From assembly GCF_004027225.2 (NCBI RefSeq), contig NC_046358.1, positions 9,517,284-9,581,283 of the forward strand: 64,000 nt of DNA, given 5' to 3'. Position numbers and translations under genes: made by a program. Below, piece by piece: positions 29,657 to 43,361 of the stretch (positions are counted from its first letter, which is position 1; each line of letters begins with the position of its first letter). This DNA comes from Strigops habroptila. Lineage: Eukaryota > Chordata > Aves > Psittaciformes > Psittacidae. Under the pieces are notes generated by a model. It did no database searches, was not told the DNA's origin, and was given only the letters and a program-made list of their open reading frames with translations.

Positions 29657-31144
29657 ATGGCTATCACAAACCTCTTTGTCTGGGTTCTGCGAAGCGTATT
29701 CGCAAACGTGCTCATTGTCAGTGATGAGCTGGATGAACCCACACGTGAGTGCATGCACCAGCGTTTGGAGATGCTTATTGAGGACACAGATCGGCTGCTG
29801 CAGAAGCTGGACCAGATGATCCACAAGCAGAAACGTGCGACCTGGAGAGCCCTGCTCTTTGCTGCCTTGCGGCACTGGCAATTCTGGGCGATTGCTGGCA
29901 TCCTGATCCTCCTGATTGTTGGGCTCTGCTGGTGCTTCAGGAAAAGGAGCCATGAGGCGGGCAGCAGCAGGGAAGAGGAGGAAGACAGTGAAGGAGAAGA
30001 TGCTGCTGAGGCGACAGATTTGGGCACATACATTGCAATGCGCAACAAGTGGTCAGCTGATGAACTGTGGAACCGGAGTGAGTTGGTGCACGCACTGGTG
30101 GAAAGCCTCCTCATTGCTTGCCAATGGTCCAATTCCGTATCAAACGGTTTCTTCCCGGAGCTGGGACCAGCCATCGGGGTGGGCAGCGCCTTTGATTACT
30201 GGAGTTCCCGGGAAGATGAGCCTGTCTACTGCCAGCTCGTGCGCCTGAAGCCCCCCCGTGGGCACGCCTTCTGCCTGGAGCCGCACATCGTGGCAAAGGA
30301 GTCCCGCATCCGTGTCGAGCTGCAGTGCACATGCACTACTCAGGAGACGGTGGGGCCCATGCTGTGCTTCCTCCACGACCCCGAGGAGGAGCTCAGGAAG
30401 AAGCAGAAGCCCAGCCTCCTACACACCCTCTGCACCGGCTCCTATCTAGATGTGCAGAAAACTGCTTGCTGGTTGCAGGATTTGGTGAGCGAAAGCACGG
30501 CAAGCATGCGCCTCCTACGTTTACGGTACTACGTTCTGACCGTGCTGCCCTCCAGCCGCTCTTGCAAAGTGCAGATTAGAGATGTCTTTGGGAGAACCAT
30601 GCTGGTTGAGATGATGTTTGGCATGCAGCTAGGCGACTCAGACATCTTCATGAGCAGCCAGCCTACAGAGGACATCTTCACCCCAAGCACAATGTGGACA
30701 CTGAGCTGCACCTGGGCAGAGGCGAAGTTCTTGTGGCTGATGTTCGATCAGACCCCAGATGACAGCTTGCTCAGCTGCCTGCAACTCTGCACCCGCATGG
30801 TGGCAGGCACAGGCTTTTCCAGCTACACCTTGAAGACGGTGGTGATGCACCTCCTGACCACCACACCCCTGTCAGGCTGGCGCAGGAGGCATTTCCTACT
30901 GCGGCTGGATGACATCATGCGGTACCTGCGCTGCTGCTTGGAGGAGAAACGCCTCAACCACTTCTTCTTCGGTAATGAGAAGATTCCTGAGGAGATTGTC
31001 GTGCCCCCAGCCTTGCAAAGAGCGGAGCCACTCAACCTCTTCCAGCATCTGGTGCAGGATCCGGCTGCCCACGAGCAGGCAATGCGGGACTTCGAGGAGC
31101 TGCAACATCGGCTTACAACACAGCTCTTCTTCTCGGGGCACTGA
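29657..31144 (+). CDS. ITPRIPL1: ITPRIPL1-like protein, copy 2
   Basis: An intact 495-aa frame with the same protein sequence as copy 1. I found one silent change (Leu codon CTG for CTT, near 30603). The acceptor CTCTCTCCTGCAG ends at 29653 and AATAAA is at 31306-31311. Upstream of the ATG, the GC-rich stretch differs from copy 1 by single C and T indels (one fewer T near 29482, one more C near 29595), which supports the ATG as the true start. Confidence 0.9.
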   Translation: MAITNLFVWVLRSVFANVLIVSDELDEPTRECMHQRLEMLIEDTDRLLQKLDQMIHKQKRATWRALLFAALRHWQFWAIAGILILLIVGLCWCFRKRSHEAGSSREEEEDSEGEDAAEATDLGTYIAMRNKWSADELWNRSELVHALVESLLIACQWSNSVSNGFFPELGPAIGVGSAFDYWSSREDEPVYCQLVRLKPPRGHAFCLEPHIVAKESRIRVELQCTCTTQETVGPMLCFLHDPEEELRKKQKPSLLHTLCTGSYLDVQKTACWLQDLVSESTASMRLLRLRYYVLTVLPSSRSCKVQIRDVFGRTMLVEMMFGMQLGDSDIFMSSQPTEDIFTPSTMWTLSCTWAEAKFLWLMFDQTPDDSLLSCLQLCTRMVAGTGFSSYTLKTVVMHLLTTTPLSGWRRRHFLLRLDDIMRYLRCCLEEKRLNHFFFGNEKIPEEIVVPPALQRAEPLNLFQHLVQDPAAHEQAMRDFEELQHRLTTQLFFSGH

Positions 31145-31400
31145 AAGTGGTCTTCACGCACAGAGCCGTGTTTGCAGAGTTCACAGCTAAGGACATCGGA
31201 AAGGAACCTGGCAACAGAGATTCCTGTTACTACCTGGACAGTGAGCTCCCTTCCTCTTCGAGAGAGTCCATTCCCTCTGGGGGCTTTCCCCTGTGCAAAG
31301 ATGCCAATAAATCTCTTGTGTCACATCGAAACAAACACTGCGTCTGTGAGGGTGTAGCCTATGGAAAGGGCTCTGGGGGCTGTGCTTGATGGTCAGCTCC

Positions 31401-31853
31401 ACAGAATCGCAGATTCGTAGAAGAGTTACTCTTGGAAAGGACCTTAAGATAAGCTAGTTCCAACCCCTCTGCCACGGGCAGGAACGCCTCACCCTAGACC
31501 ATGTCACCCAAGGCTCTGTCCAACCCGGCCTTGAACACTGCCATGGATGGAGCATTTACCACTACTTTGGGCAACCTGTTCCAGTGCCTCACCACCCCCA
31601 GAGGAAAGAGCTTCTTCCTTATATGTAACCTGAACTTCCCCTGTTTTAGTCTGAATGCATTACCCCTTGACCTATCGCTACAGTCCTTGATGAGGAGTCC
31701 CTCTCCAGCATCCCTGCGTGCCCCCCTCAGATATTGGAAGAGTGCTATGAGGGCACCATGCAGCCTTCTCTTCTCCAGGCTGAACAGCCTCAACTTCCTC
31801 AGCCTGTCTTCACGCGGGAGGTGTTCCGGCCCCCTTATCATCCTTGCGGTCTG
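31401..31853 (-). mobile_element. CR1 LINE fragment (-) no. 1, unit 2
   Basis: Copy of 20555-21007, with the same ORF2 C-terminal frame open. Confidence 0.87.
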
Positions 31854-32478
31854 AAGCACAAAACCAAAAACATCAACATACCAGTTACTTCAGTAATAAT
31901 GAATCTTGGAATGGACTTCTAAGAAAAGCGGGTGTCAACTACAGAACTTATCTGAAGTCATAGGTCAGGTTTCCTATTCTCACTGAAAATAAATTTCAGG
32001 AACGAATACACAGCTACTTGAAATGTTGCATAATGACGTGAAAATGTGAACAAAGGTGCCATAAAACCTAATAATGTGTGCCTTTATGACAACGTACTGT
32101 TGCACGCAAACTCACAGAAGAGGCTATTTCCAACACTCTCGCAACAGCAATGCGGAAACTCAAGTCAAAATTACACAAGAATTACTTCCTCCTCCCACAA
32201 TTCCATAAATCGCATTCCCTAGATAGCGACGGTTCCTGTAAGGGAACACCTTGAAGTGTGAATTGTAGGAGCAATTTCAATAAATCCTGCATTTAAGGGC
32301 AACATTACTGACACTTGGCCCAGAGACACAAGTTATAATATTGACCCTGTATTCATATGCCGCTCTTATTCTTTGCACCAAATGGAAATACTAGCCAGAG
32401 AGAATTAACTTCACATCAGTATTAGCTGGCTTCTTAGCAAGTTACAAAGTCTCTCCATCAAAATGTGACTTTGCAAGT

Positions 32479-32679
32479 AGAATCATAGAATAGTTTGGGT
32501 TGGAAGGGACCTCCAAAGGTCATCTAGTCCAACCCCCCTGCAGTGAGCAGGGACATCTGCAACTAGATCAGGTCGCTCAGAACCACCTCCAGCCTGGCCA
32601 TGAACGTCTCCAGGTATGGCACATCTACCACCCCTTTGGGCAACCTGCTCCAGTATTTTACCACTCTCACTCTAATTTC
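32479..32679 (-). mobile_element. CR1 LINE fragment (-) no. 2, unit 2
   Basis: Copy of 21632-21832. Confidence 0.87.
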
Positions 32680-33393
32680 TGACAACCAGTTTTGCATGGG
32701 AGTGCTTTATCTGAGACATGTTTTTTTTTCCTGTAAGGGAATTAGATTAAAAAAAACAAAACAACCAACAAACAAAACCAAAACCAAATCACTCAATCTT
32801 CCGGCAATTTCATCAGACAATTTTATCGATAGTAGAAAAGGATTATGCAGAAGTTCAAGATTAGTTAGTAAACTGTGTTATGGAAGCACAGTGGAAGAAG
32901 TACTCCAGACAAACCAGGTTCATCACGTTTTATAGCAGAACCTTAACCTTTATTCTATCTGAATTGAAGCAGTATAGAATCACCTTCCCAAACATTTCCC
33001 ATTAGAACTAAGCAAGAAGTAGGTTCATATTTTTTTCCAAAAAGACCGATTAAGCAGAGCAGATAATAAATTTCTTCTGAGTGTAGAGAAAACAAGTTAC
33101 AGAGTTATCTGCCAGCAGGCTGTAGTTCTGAATATCCATTATACATTCCTAAATCAAAGTAACGAAACGCAAACATAGGCGTGCATAATAGCCATTAATG
33201 GCTTGTCCACGGTCATATGGTGTGTCCAAAAGAGAGGAAGAATGATGATATAGATGTCCTGATTTCACTTACAAACTGAAGATCAAAGACAGTGGGAAAA
33301 ATAACCCTGCTGTAGGACCTGAACCTCAGCACCACTGAATTTCTCCTGCAAGAACACAGCCAGGCAGCCACCTGCAAAATCCTTTTGTGTTTT

Positions 33394-33613
33394 AGAATCA
33401 TAGAATAGTTAGGGTTGGACAGGACCTTAAGATACCTAGTTCCAACCCTCCAGCCACGGCACGGATGCCTCACCCTTGACCATGTGGCCCACGGCTCTGT
33501 CCATCCTGGCCTCGAACACTGCCAGCGATGGAGCATTTACCACTTCTTTGGGCAACCTGTTCCAGTGCCTCACCGCCCCCGCAGTAAAGAACTTCTTCCT
33601 TATATCTAACCTG
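33394..33613 (-). mobile_element. CR1 LINE fragment (-) no. 3, unit 2
   Basis: Copy of 22545-22764. Confidence 0.87.
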
Positions 33614-33729
33614 ATATCTTAGTCAACGAGACAGCAGCCTTTGTTGAATATCGCACCTCTGACACCTCTCAATGTACTCAGAAAAGAGCCGCAGAAGGCT
33701 TGAGTAACTAACATCCAAGCATCACTCAC

Positions 33730-33812
33730 CTGAAATACAGCATATGGATAGATTCCTTCAGATACGAATAGAGCTCTTCTGTGTTAATATTATACTGAAC
33801 AACTCTGACAGG
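33730..33812 (-). pseudogene. ACTR10: ACTR10 exon 3 fragment, unit 2
   Basis: Matches the unit 1 exon throughout, with both splice sites kept. Confidence 0.85.
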
Positions 33813-34354
33813 CTGTAAAGTAAAAATATCCACAGTCATCTTAAATACGAAGCAGTGCTTATATATAAACATATACACGAGATATAGATACATTTATATG
33901 AGATAATAAATTACATCTGAGCATATATAATCTGACACACATAAACAAGCACGCAGTCTTGCCTGATTTGTGCTATGTCCATAACGATGCATCTTATAAA
34001 CTCACCCTATTACTCAAGTCCAGAGTTTAGTCACGCTAATTTTTGGTACTGGTAACAGCTTATCACAACATTAGTTTTCCAAAAGCTGCCATCCTCTACT
34101 GAAATGAAAAAAGGCAAACAAAACATAGCTAGGCCAAGAAATTTGTCAATAAATGCCCCAAACACGCATGGGTGATGAGTACCAATTAACATCGGCATTG
34201 GTACCACACTTAGGTGTTATCTAGTTAGAACAGCAGCAGTTATAAGATAATGAGAAATAGCTTCTGATGGACAGAAAACATACCTGCAAATTCTTTCTGT
34301 ACCGGAACATACCAAACGTGATAAAGGTAAAACAGTTCAGGTAAAACAGCTTAC

Positions 34355-34427
34355 CTTTGTGACATCAGGTTTCTTTATTTCACTAGGAATAATGCATCTT
34401 GGTCCTGTTTCTCCTGCAAAACCACAC
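34355..34427 (-). pseudogene. ACTR10: ACTR10 exon 2 fragment, unit 2
   Basis: Matches the unit 1 exon throughout, with both splice sites kept. Confidence 0.86.
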
Positions 34428-35070
34428 CTAAAAGAAAATGTAGAAAACCTTATCATCTCAAGTCACCATTTAACATCGTGGGCCTAGGAACCATCACAGA
34501 GTAATTAATTAGGCGTATTTCTGTGACTGCAAAGAGGTGCTTTGCACACCGCTTTTCTGTCGAGCCATTTTGTATGAGAAAGATTTTGTACCTTCTTATT
34601 GACTGACCCTCAGCTGCATTAAACAAAACAAGTTTTCTTCACTTCTGTAAGGACTGTAGTGCTCAATTCTGATCTGCCTCCTACCTTCCACTCAGTACAC
34701 TTTGTAATAATCCACGTGCAACCTTCCTTATTGCCTGTTAAATTTCCAAAGAAATACCTTCCTGTATCCTCCACACAGACCCAGTTTTCACAGAATCTCA
34801 TTAAACACAGGAAATAGGATTAGGGATGGCTCGAGGCTTGATTACACTCAGCACACCTGCTTGCGGGGCACAGAACGATCTTCCTGTCCTCCTTTATCAT
34901 ATTTACAGGTGAGCTTAAACACGCAGAAGTGCAATCTTTCCCTACAGCCGCCCGCCAGTGTGAACAACCACCCGGGCATGTCTCCAGCCCAGGCCTGCAG
35001 CAGGACAGAGGGACAGCCGTGGTCTCCCACACGCCATCCCGGCAGGAGGAAACCTTCTCCGGGGTTTCTC

Positions 35071-35494
35071 CCAGAGGACACACCGAGCCCCGCAGGACGG
35101 CACCCCCCGCCCCCCAGTGCCCCGGGGACCCGCTCGCCGGGAACAAAGAGCCGCGCCGAGGATGCGCTGCCCCGCGGGCAGCCAAGCATCGTCACCCGCG
35201 AAACAGTAAAGCAGAATGAACGAACGCGGGGGACAATCCAGCTTGGGGGCGCCGTGTCCCTCCCTTCACCCGGACACCCCCCGGCCTCACCTGTCTCCCG
35301 CCGCCGCCGCCGACTCCCCAGCGCCGCGCTCGCCCCCCGCACCCCGCGGCCGCTCGGGCGGGGCGGGCGGAGCGAGCCGGCCCCGGGGCGGTGCCGGGAC
35401 CGGACCAGCGCCGGCTCCGCTGCCCGCGGGGGTCCTGCACCGGCAGCAGCCACATCGGCGCGTGGAGGGCGGACGCCTTCGCCGTTTGATCCCG
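35071..35494. promoter_or_regulatory. CpG island, unit 3
   Basis: Copy of the island with several indels: one extra G near 35227, one lost C near 35270, and six bases lost in the GGGCGGGGC/GGAGC stretch near 35365. Confidence 0.62.
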
Positions 35495-37555
35495 TCTCCA
35501 AAAGGAAGTTTTAGCACCCGGCTCTTCCCCCCACCAGCTGGGATCAGAGTCCAACCCAACAGGCTCCTTCGCTTTGCTCGCAGGAAGCTGCAGAAGCGAG
35601 GCCTGCAGTACTCTTAAGCAGTTTTCCATCTGTTACAGATTCTCCTCCAGTTTTCAGCTACAGAGGTCACCTTCCCCCGGTAATCTCTCTACAAACAACG
35701 AGGGCTTTTTAAGTGATATCCCTCACAACCCTTAGCAGAGCTTAGTTCAGTTTCTTTGTTTTGGTGCTTCGTTCTAAACACCTACTTGGCCAAGGAGAAA
35801 GAAATCTCAAAGATTTTTACACTTCTTCCCCCCCCCCCACCTGGTTTTTTCCACACCAGGAACCCCACAGCTAGCCTAAGAGGACTAGAAACCTTTACAC
35901 CATCAGATCCTGACATACTTACCAACTCACTTCATCAAACAGCAGCACAGAAGCTCACGCTTTAAATAAAGAACATAATTGATTGAGGAAAACTGAATAT
36001 TCCTTATCAATAAAATTGATCATTATATTTTTCTTTTTGTTGTGCTACTGGAAATAACATTTACCTTAGTGGATTGTTCTCTTGCTAGACTCATCCCAAC
36101 GTTTTACCTCTCATTTTAGAGAAACAGAGTGTTTTCTAGTGGACTTTCAACCAAACTGGAACCAACAAATTCATTTTGGTAGCATTCTGCATCCAATATT
36201 AAAAACTTTTCAAAAGACAGATTTGTTGTACGTCGGAGCAGTTTCTTTCGGGAAATATTGCTAACCTCTGCATAAGTTGAAAATACAGTGCAAAAATGCC
36301 TGTATCAGCAATAAAGCCTGTCACTGGCAAAAGACATTAGAAAGAATTTCAGAGTTAAGCTTGATGGAGCAAGCAGCCAGGCAAAATGATGGGAACAGTC
36401 CCTTGTAGCTTTGCACCAATGAATTGTAAAATCTGGGAAGTTATTCGTGAGCCAAAGTTTCTAGCAGTGCAGCATCTTTCTAAAGAACAAACTCCCAGAT
36501 CAGGGACCCAAAACTCTCCACAGGTTCATCTTCTGTTCATCGTTTTGGCTGAGGGTTTTGCCTGAGAAGAGAGGATGGTTCAGCCATGGAGGAGGCACCA
36601 CCTCTGAAGTTGACAGTGTAGCCAGATTTCACAGCAAACCCGGATCAATGAGGGCTTATTTTCCAATGCAGCACTGCACGCCGTGGCGAGTCAGGGGTTG
36701 ATTCCCAAACCGCTTCAGTCATCCGTATGTGGGGAGAGGGGCAGGACAACAGAGAAACCACACACCGGAAGTCAGAGCTGTAGGCAGTGCGTCCGCCAGG
36801 CTCGAGCCAGAGCCTTGGCTTCCGTAGCTACAAAATTCACCCCTAACAGCTGACCTGGGATTCAGAATGAGGGATTATGTTTTCAACCCGTTTTCTATCT
36901 AACCTTTAAAATTATCAGGAAAGTTACGTAAAATGTAAAGCATGTGTAACTGATGCTCTTGTCTTCTCTAAGGCATGCAGAGCACTTGACAGATTGGAGG
37001 AGTTTTCACTTCCCTCTTGGCATTGACTCCTTCTGAACCCAGATTTGCACTGTATACTCTCCAGGTTACATATTCACTGATAATCACTGTAACCAAAATA
37101 GCTGGTTGTCTATGGGATTTTCCCCCCGTTTGAAATTGCAGATTCCCTGTAGACTGCAAGGTTTTCTACTTTTGCATAACCTGCCAAAATCAAGGGCTTC
37201 TACATTATCAACAAAAAAAAATCTGCAGACTGAAAGGAGGAGGCATCAGAGACTGAGGAGACAGGCAGAAATCAAAAAATCAACAGAGAGCACTGTTCTG
37301 TTATTCATTTCTATGGTTTATTATTTGGAAATACTATTTTTTAACTCAGTTCAGTATGCCCCAGAGCACATACATAACCAAGCAAAACCGGCCCCACTTC
37401 CACAGCAAATTAAGAAACGTCCATCCCTTTCCCTTTTTACCAATGCTCTGTTTCAAAATGTTTCAGTGCAATCTTCAAGTGGTGTCATCCTTCAGAGACT
37501 TCTTACCCCTCAGGTGAAATTCAGAGATTAAATTCAGGTGTAAACCGGTTTATTC

Positions 37556-37704
37556 TTCCATGCTGGTAGCATAGCTGGTAAAGAGCATGAGATTCATGTC
37601 CTGTTCCCAGGTCTGACTTGTTAAGTGACTTTCAGAACCAAAACTTCACCTGCCTCTGCCTTCATTTCCCCTTCTGTAAAATGGAAATAACAATACCTAA
37701 TGGT
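37556..37704 (+). repeat. MIR-like SINE, unit 3
   Basis: Copy of 15865-16012 with one extra A near 37642. Confidence 0.65.
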
Positions 37705-39619
37705 TGAAAAAGTCCCTTATAAGATCTCCGGGTTACTATAACAGCAAACTGTTGTATAAACTAATAATATCATACAGTGGATTTCTTTAAAAGCTGATAT
37801 TCCTTTTGCAGCCTTATTGCACAAACCAAAAAGTACAAATAACATGTCCTAATTAAGAAACTGGGTTACTTAATAATTTACAGGAAGACACATTTTGGAC
37901 ATATAAAATTAACTAAAAAAAAATCATTGTCTTGACATCAGATTACTGCATCTTAAGATGCCACCCCGAGCATCTGTCATGAGATGGTATCAGCTATCCT
38001 AAGTATGTCAGGACATGCCACAGAAGGTAAAGGCAATTTTAAAATAGCTACCATTAATTTCGCTGCTGAATGAGTTTCCCAAATTGAATATTGGGGACAT
38101 CCAGCACATAAATCAGTGCACATTTCCAGCACACGATTCACCTTTACATCAGCTGGTGGCATCTGTTTTAAAGGAGAATTGCTCTTCCCATTAAACGGCA
38201 GCCATTGGAACAGAGTAGCAATGAGTCTAATTCAGGGAAAGTGAGAACAGCATTCCCTGACACAAAGAGGGAAGTATGCTTAAAACAAATCCATTTTGAA
38301 AAAGGTATCAGGAAGTTTACGGCCAATGAATTATTTCAAATGTAATCATGGTCACAGATGAACATTTCTTTCTTCTCCAACTGTAAACCCAATAAATGCC
38401 ATCTGCAATTAAAACTCAACCAAGAGAATCAACTTGGATTCCTTTCTCCCAGGTTCCTCACTGCCGGCACTAACAGAAAAGCTGTGCGAGACCAAGCGAT
38501 GCCAGTGCAGCTCTACTGCTGGCTCTGATTTATAGTAATTAGTCCTACAAGGAGGCGCAGGATCCAGCTTCTCCTTCCCCGGGTCTTGTGATTCTGCAGT
38601 GCTCACAAAGCAGGAAAGCTATAACAACTTCTTTTTGTCGCTCAAGTCAGCAGATGTGACTTGGAGAGCACACAGTGGCCAGATCTGCTGAGTAGGAAAG
38701 CGCCATTTTTACACAGTCACTTCTCAGAGTAGAACCAGGCTTTCGCTGACTGGTCCAAGGTCACAGGAATCAGTTGCAGTTGCTCCGGGAATACAGCCCA
38801 GAAGGACCAGTGCTCCAGAACTGAATCACATTACAGCCCTCGCTTTTCTTCATATTCTTTAACAAAATCTATGAAGTTAATATCGAAGTACACCACATAT
38901 TACAATTTGCCCAGAAATAAAGTGCTGAGGAAGCCATCCCCATACATATTGGAGTCTCAGCTAAAACGTGAACCATCTGTCAGTGCCCTGTAGCTCTTGG
39001 ATATATTTTCCCCTGTCCTACATACTCCACTACAAAATCAGGCTGACAATAAAAAAAAGCACTTGACACACCACCCCCAAAGCAAGCTTACTGTTACCAA
39101 GCACTGTTCTGACATTAAACCCTCAGCTGCTTCATCATCTTAAATACAGTTTAATAATAATACCCAGATAATACCCAGAGGGACTTTGCAAACTTCAGCT
39201 TTCTTTTGCTTCTCAAAACATGAGATTAAAACAAACGCTGAATCCCTCCACCACAGGGAAGAGGGCGGTCTTTGCCATGGGTAACGTGCAGGATCAGGAC
39301 ACTTGCGTGGGACTCAGACTGTGTGTCGGAGTGAGACAGCAATGCTCTCCATCCAGATGCCACCAGTGTTTTCACTGTTCCCCATTGGGGAGATTTTTAG
39401 GGCAGTAAAGACCACTTTCTGGATGGGTTATGAGCAGAGAAATATATATTTTTGTGTTGGAAATATTCAAATCAATTAAGCTGAAATCCTACAGCAGGAA
39501 CCAAGTCCAGCTGTTAACAGAACCCCAAGCAGCAGGAAAACTGTGGGCTTTCCTCCTCTTCCTCCTTTTCTAGAGCAGATAAGTGGATCCCCTTGAATCT
39601 GTGTGCTGGAAAAATGTAA

Positions 39620-39949
39620 GGAGACACTCTGTGACCTGCAGAAGCTTCAGGGAGGCACTGATCTCTTTGCTCTGGGGTCTGCTGATAGGTCACAAAGGAA
39701 TGGCTTTAAGGTGTGTCAAGGGACGTTCAGATTGGGTAGCAGGAAAATGTTCTTCACTGAAAGGTTGGTCAAGCAGTGGAACAAGCTCCCCCCAGGAAAC
39801 GGCGACGTCCCCAGGCGTGTTGGTATTCCAGAAGCAACTGGACAATGCTCTTGGATGTATAATTTAACTTCAAGGTGTCCTGGGGTGCAGTCAGGCCTTG
39901 GACTTGACGGTCCTTGTGGGTAACTTTCAATTCGGGATTTTCTATGATT
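39620..39949 (+). mobile_element. CR1 LINE 3' fragment (+), unit 3
   Basis: Copy of 17925-18254. Confidence 0.8.
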
Positions 39950-40505
39950 AGGAGATATCCATTGGCAGGCAGAACACACTTATTCCAAAATACAGCACCA
40001 TGCACGCTTCTCTGAACAAAGTTGGCTGGAGCCAAGCTGTAACCAGGGCACCAGGGCAGCTGTGAGTCGCTGAACTGGGCTGGGGGCGAAGGCTGGGGCT
40101 GGGTGGCGGGCAGGCCTGTGATGCGTCTCGGCGCCTGTGACAGCACAGGGGACGAGTCACAATGGGGGATGGTTATGAGGGTGCCAGCAGGCAGCACTGC
40201 CCCAGGACGGCCTGGGCCAGCAGCGAGTGCACACACAGGGGGGAGGCTGGGCTGGACAAGGGCCGGGGCAGAAACGCGGGCCCTGGGCGTGGGTGCTCAC
40301 CCTGCATCGAGGCCCTGGCTGCGAGCGCCTTGGGCAGGGCACGCTGCTGCTGCCACCGGGCCTGGGCGCAGGCCTTTCTCCCTCCCAGCTGCCTCGTCCC
40401 CTCTCCTGCCTGTCCCCAGCTCCCTGCGGCTCCCGTCCCCGCTCCCCCCACCACCATCTCCCTCCCTCCCAAGCCCCACTGAATTCCTTCTCTCTCCTGC
40501 AGGCC

Positions 40506-41992
40506 ATGGCTATCACAAACCTCTTTGTCTGGGTTCTGCGAAGCGTATTCGCAAACGTGCTCATTGTCAGTGATGAGCTGGATGAACCCACACGTGAGTG
40601 CATGCACCAGCGTTTGGAGATGCTTATTGAGGACACAGATCGGCTGCTGCAGAAGCTGGACCAGATGATCCACAAGCAGAAACGTGCGACCTGGAGAGCC
40701 CTGCTCTTTGCTGCCTTGCGGCACTGGCAATTCTGGGCGATTGCTGGCATCCTGATCCTCCTGATTGTTGGGCTCTGCTGGTGCTTCAGGAAAAGGAGCC
40801 ATGAGGCGGGCAGCAGCAGGGAAGAGGAGGAAGACAGTGAAGGAGAAGATGCTGCTGAGGCGACAGATTTGGGCACATACATTGCAATGCGCAACAAGTG
40901 GTCAGCTGATGAACTGTGGAACCGGAGTGAGTTGGTGCACGCACTGGTGGAAAGCCTCCTCATTGCTTGCCAATGGTCCAATTCCGTATCAAACGGTTTC
41001 TTCCCGGAGCTGGGACCAGCCATCGGGGTGGGCAGCGCCTTTGATTACTGGAGTTCCCGGAAGATGAGCCTGTCTACTGCCAGCTCGTGCGCCTGAAGCC
41101 CCCCCGTGGGCACGCCTTCTGCCTGGAGCCGCACATCGTGGCAAAGGAGTCCCGCATCCGTGTCGAGCTGCAGTGCACATGCACTACTCAGGAGACGGTG
41201 GGGCCCATGCTGTGCTTCCTCCACGACCCCGAGGAGGAGCTCAGGAAGAAGCAGAAGCCCAGCCTCCTACACACCCTCTGCACCGGCTCCTATCTAGATG
41301 TGCAGAAAACTGCTTGCTGGTTGCAGGATTTGGTGAGCGAAAGCACGGCAAGCATGCGCCTCCTACGTTTACGGTACTACGTTCTGACCGTGCTGCCCTC
41401 CAGCCGCTCTTGCAAAGTGCAGATTAGAGATGTCTTTGGGAGAACCATGCTTGTTGAGATGATGTTTGGCATGCAGCTAGGCGACTCAGACATCTTCATG
41501 AGCAGCCAGCCTACAGAGGACATCTTCACCCCAAGCACAATGTGGACACTGAGCTGCACCTGGGCAGAGGCGAAGTTCTTGTGGCTGATGTTCGATCAGA
41601 CCCCAGATGACAGCTTGCTCAGCTGCCTGCAACTCTGCACCCGCATGGTGGCAGGCACAGGCTTTTCCAGCTACACCTTGAAGACGGTGGTGATGCACCT
41701 CCTGACCACCACACCCCTGTCAGGCTGGCGCAGGAGGCATTTCCTACTGCGGCTGGATGACATCATGCGGTACCTGCGCTGCTGCTTGGAGGAGAAACGC
41801 CTCAACCACTTCTTCTTCGGTAATGAGAAGATTCCTGAGGAGATTGTCGTGCCCCCAGCCTTGCAAAGAGCGGAGCCACTCAACCTCTTCCAGCATCTGG
41901 TGCAGGATCCGGCTGCCCACGAGCAGGCAATGCGGGACTTCGAGGAGCTGCAACATCGGCTTACAACACAGCTCTTCTTCTCGGGGCACTGA
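40506..41992 (+). pseudogene. ITPRIPL1: ITPRIPL1-like gene, copy 3, one-base frameshift
   Basis: Same as copy 1 except that one G is missing from a GGG run near 41058-41060 (about codon 185, just after GSAFDYW). This shifts the frame and gives a stop after about 12 codons, before most of the Mab-21-like region. Downstream, the original frame is open to 41992 with no further damage. The acceptor, ATG and AATAAA (42154-42159) are kept. The single homopolymer loss, in a unit full of similar indels, makes a consensus error at least as likely as a true null allele. Confidence 0.8.
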
Positions 41993-42248
41993 AAGTGGTC
42001 TTCACGCACAGAGCCGTGTTTGCAGAGTTCACAGCTAAGGACATCGGAAAGGAACCTGGCAACAGAGATTCCTGTTACTACCTGGACAGTGAGCTCCCTT
42101 CCTCTTCGAGAGAGTCCATTCCCTCTGGGGGCTTTCCCCTGTGCAAAGATGCCAATAAATCTCTTGTGTCACATCGAAACAAACACTGCGTCTGTGAGGG
42201 TGTAGCCTATGGAAAGGGCTCTGGGGGCTGTGCTTGATGGTCAGCTCC

Positions 42249-42735
42249 ACAGAATCGCAGATTCGTAGAAGAGTTACTCTTGGAAAGGACCTTAAGATAA
42301 GCTAGTTCCAATAAGGAACGTTCACAGTAACCAACTCAACAACCATCACCTCTGCCACGGGCAGGAACGCCTCACCCTAGACCATGTCACCCAAGGCTCT
42401 GTCCAACCCGGCCTTGAACACTGCCATGGATGGAGCATTTACCACTACTTTGGGCAACCTGTTCCAGTGCCTCACCACCCCAGAGGAAAGAGCTTCTTCC
42501 TTATATGTAACCTGAACTTCCCCTGTTTTAGTCTGAATGCATTACCCCTTGACCTATCGCTACAGTCCTTGATGAGGAGTCCCTCTCCAGCATCCCTGCG
42601 TGCCCCCCTCAGATATTGGAAGAGTGCTATGAGGGCACCATGCAGCCTTCTCTTCTCCAGGCTGAACAGCCTCAACTTCCTCAGCCTGTCTTCACGCGGG
42701 AGGTGTTCCGGCCCCCTTATCATCCTTGCGGTCTG
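42249..42735 (-). mobile_element. CR1 LINE fragment (-) no. 1, unit 3, with insertion
   Basis: Copy of 20555-21007 in which 37 unrelated bases (42312-42348) replace two bases near the CR1 3' end. Confidence 0.85.
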
Positions 42736-43361
42736 AAGCACAAAACCAAAAACATCAACATACCAGTTACTTCAGTAATAATGAATCTTGGAATGGACTT
42801 CTAAGAAAAGCGGGTGTCAACTACAGAACTTATCTGAAGTCATAGGTCAGGTTTCCTATTCTCACTGAAAATAAATTTCAGGAACGAATACACAGCTACT
42901 TGAAATGTTGCATAATGACGTGAAAATGTGAACAAAGGTGCCATAAAACCTAATAATGTGTGCCTTATGACAACGTACTGTTGCACGCAAACTCACAGAA
43001 GAGGCTATTTCCAACACTCTCGCAACAGCAATGCGGAAACTCAAGTCAAAATTACACAAGAATTACTTCCTCCTCCCACAATTCCATAAATCGCATTCCC
43101 TAGATAGCGACGGTTCCTGTAAGGGAACACCTTGAAGTGTGAATTGTAGGAGCAATTTCAATAAATCCTGCATTTAAGGGCAACATTACTGACACTTGGC
43201 CCAGAGACACAAGTTATAATATTGACCCTGTATTCATATGCCGCTCTTATTCTTTGCACCAAATGGAAATACTAGCCAGAGAGAATTAACTTCACATCAG
43301 TATTAGCTGGCTTCTTAGCAAGTTACAAAGTCTCTCTCCATCAAAATGTGACTTTGCAAGT

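Larger units (their letters stand above)
23959..34807 (+). repeat. Tandem array unit 2 (10849 bp)
   Basis: Same layout as unit 1. Its junction with unit 1 at 23959 is CATTAAACA|CAGGAAAT. Small private variants include an extra T near 32080-32086, an extra T in the run near 32720-32728 and an extra G near 32893. Confidence 0.95.
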
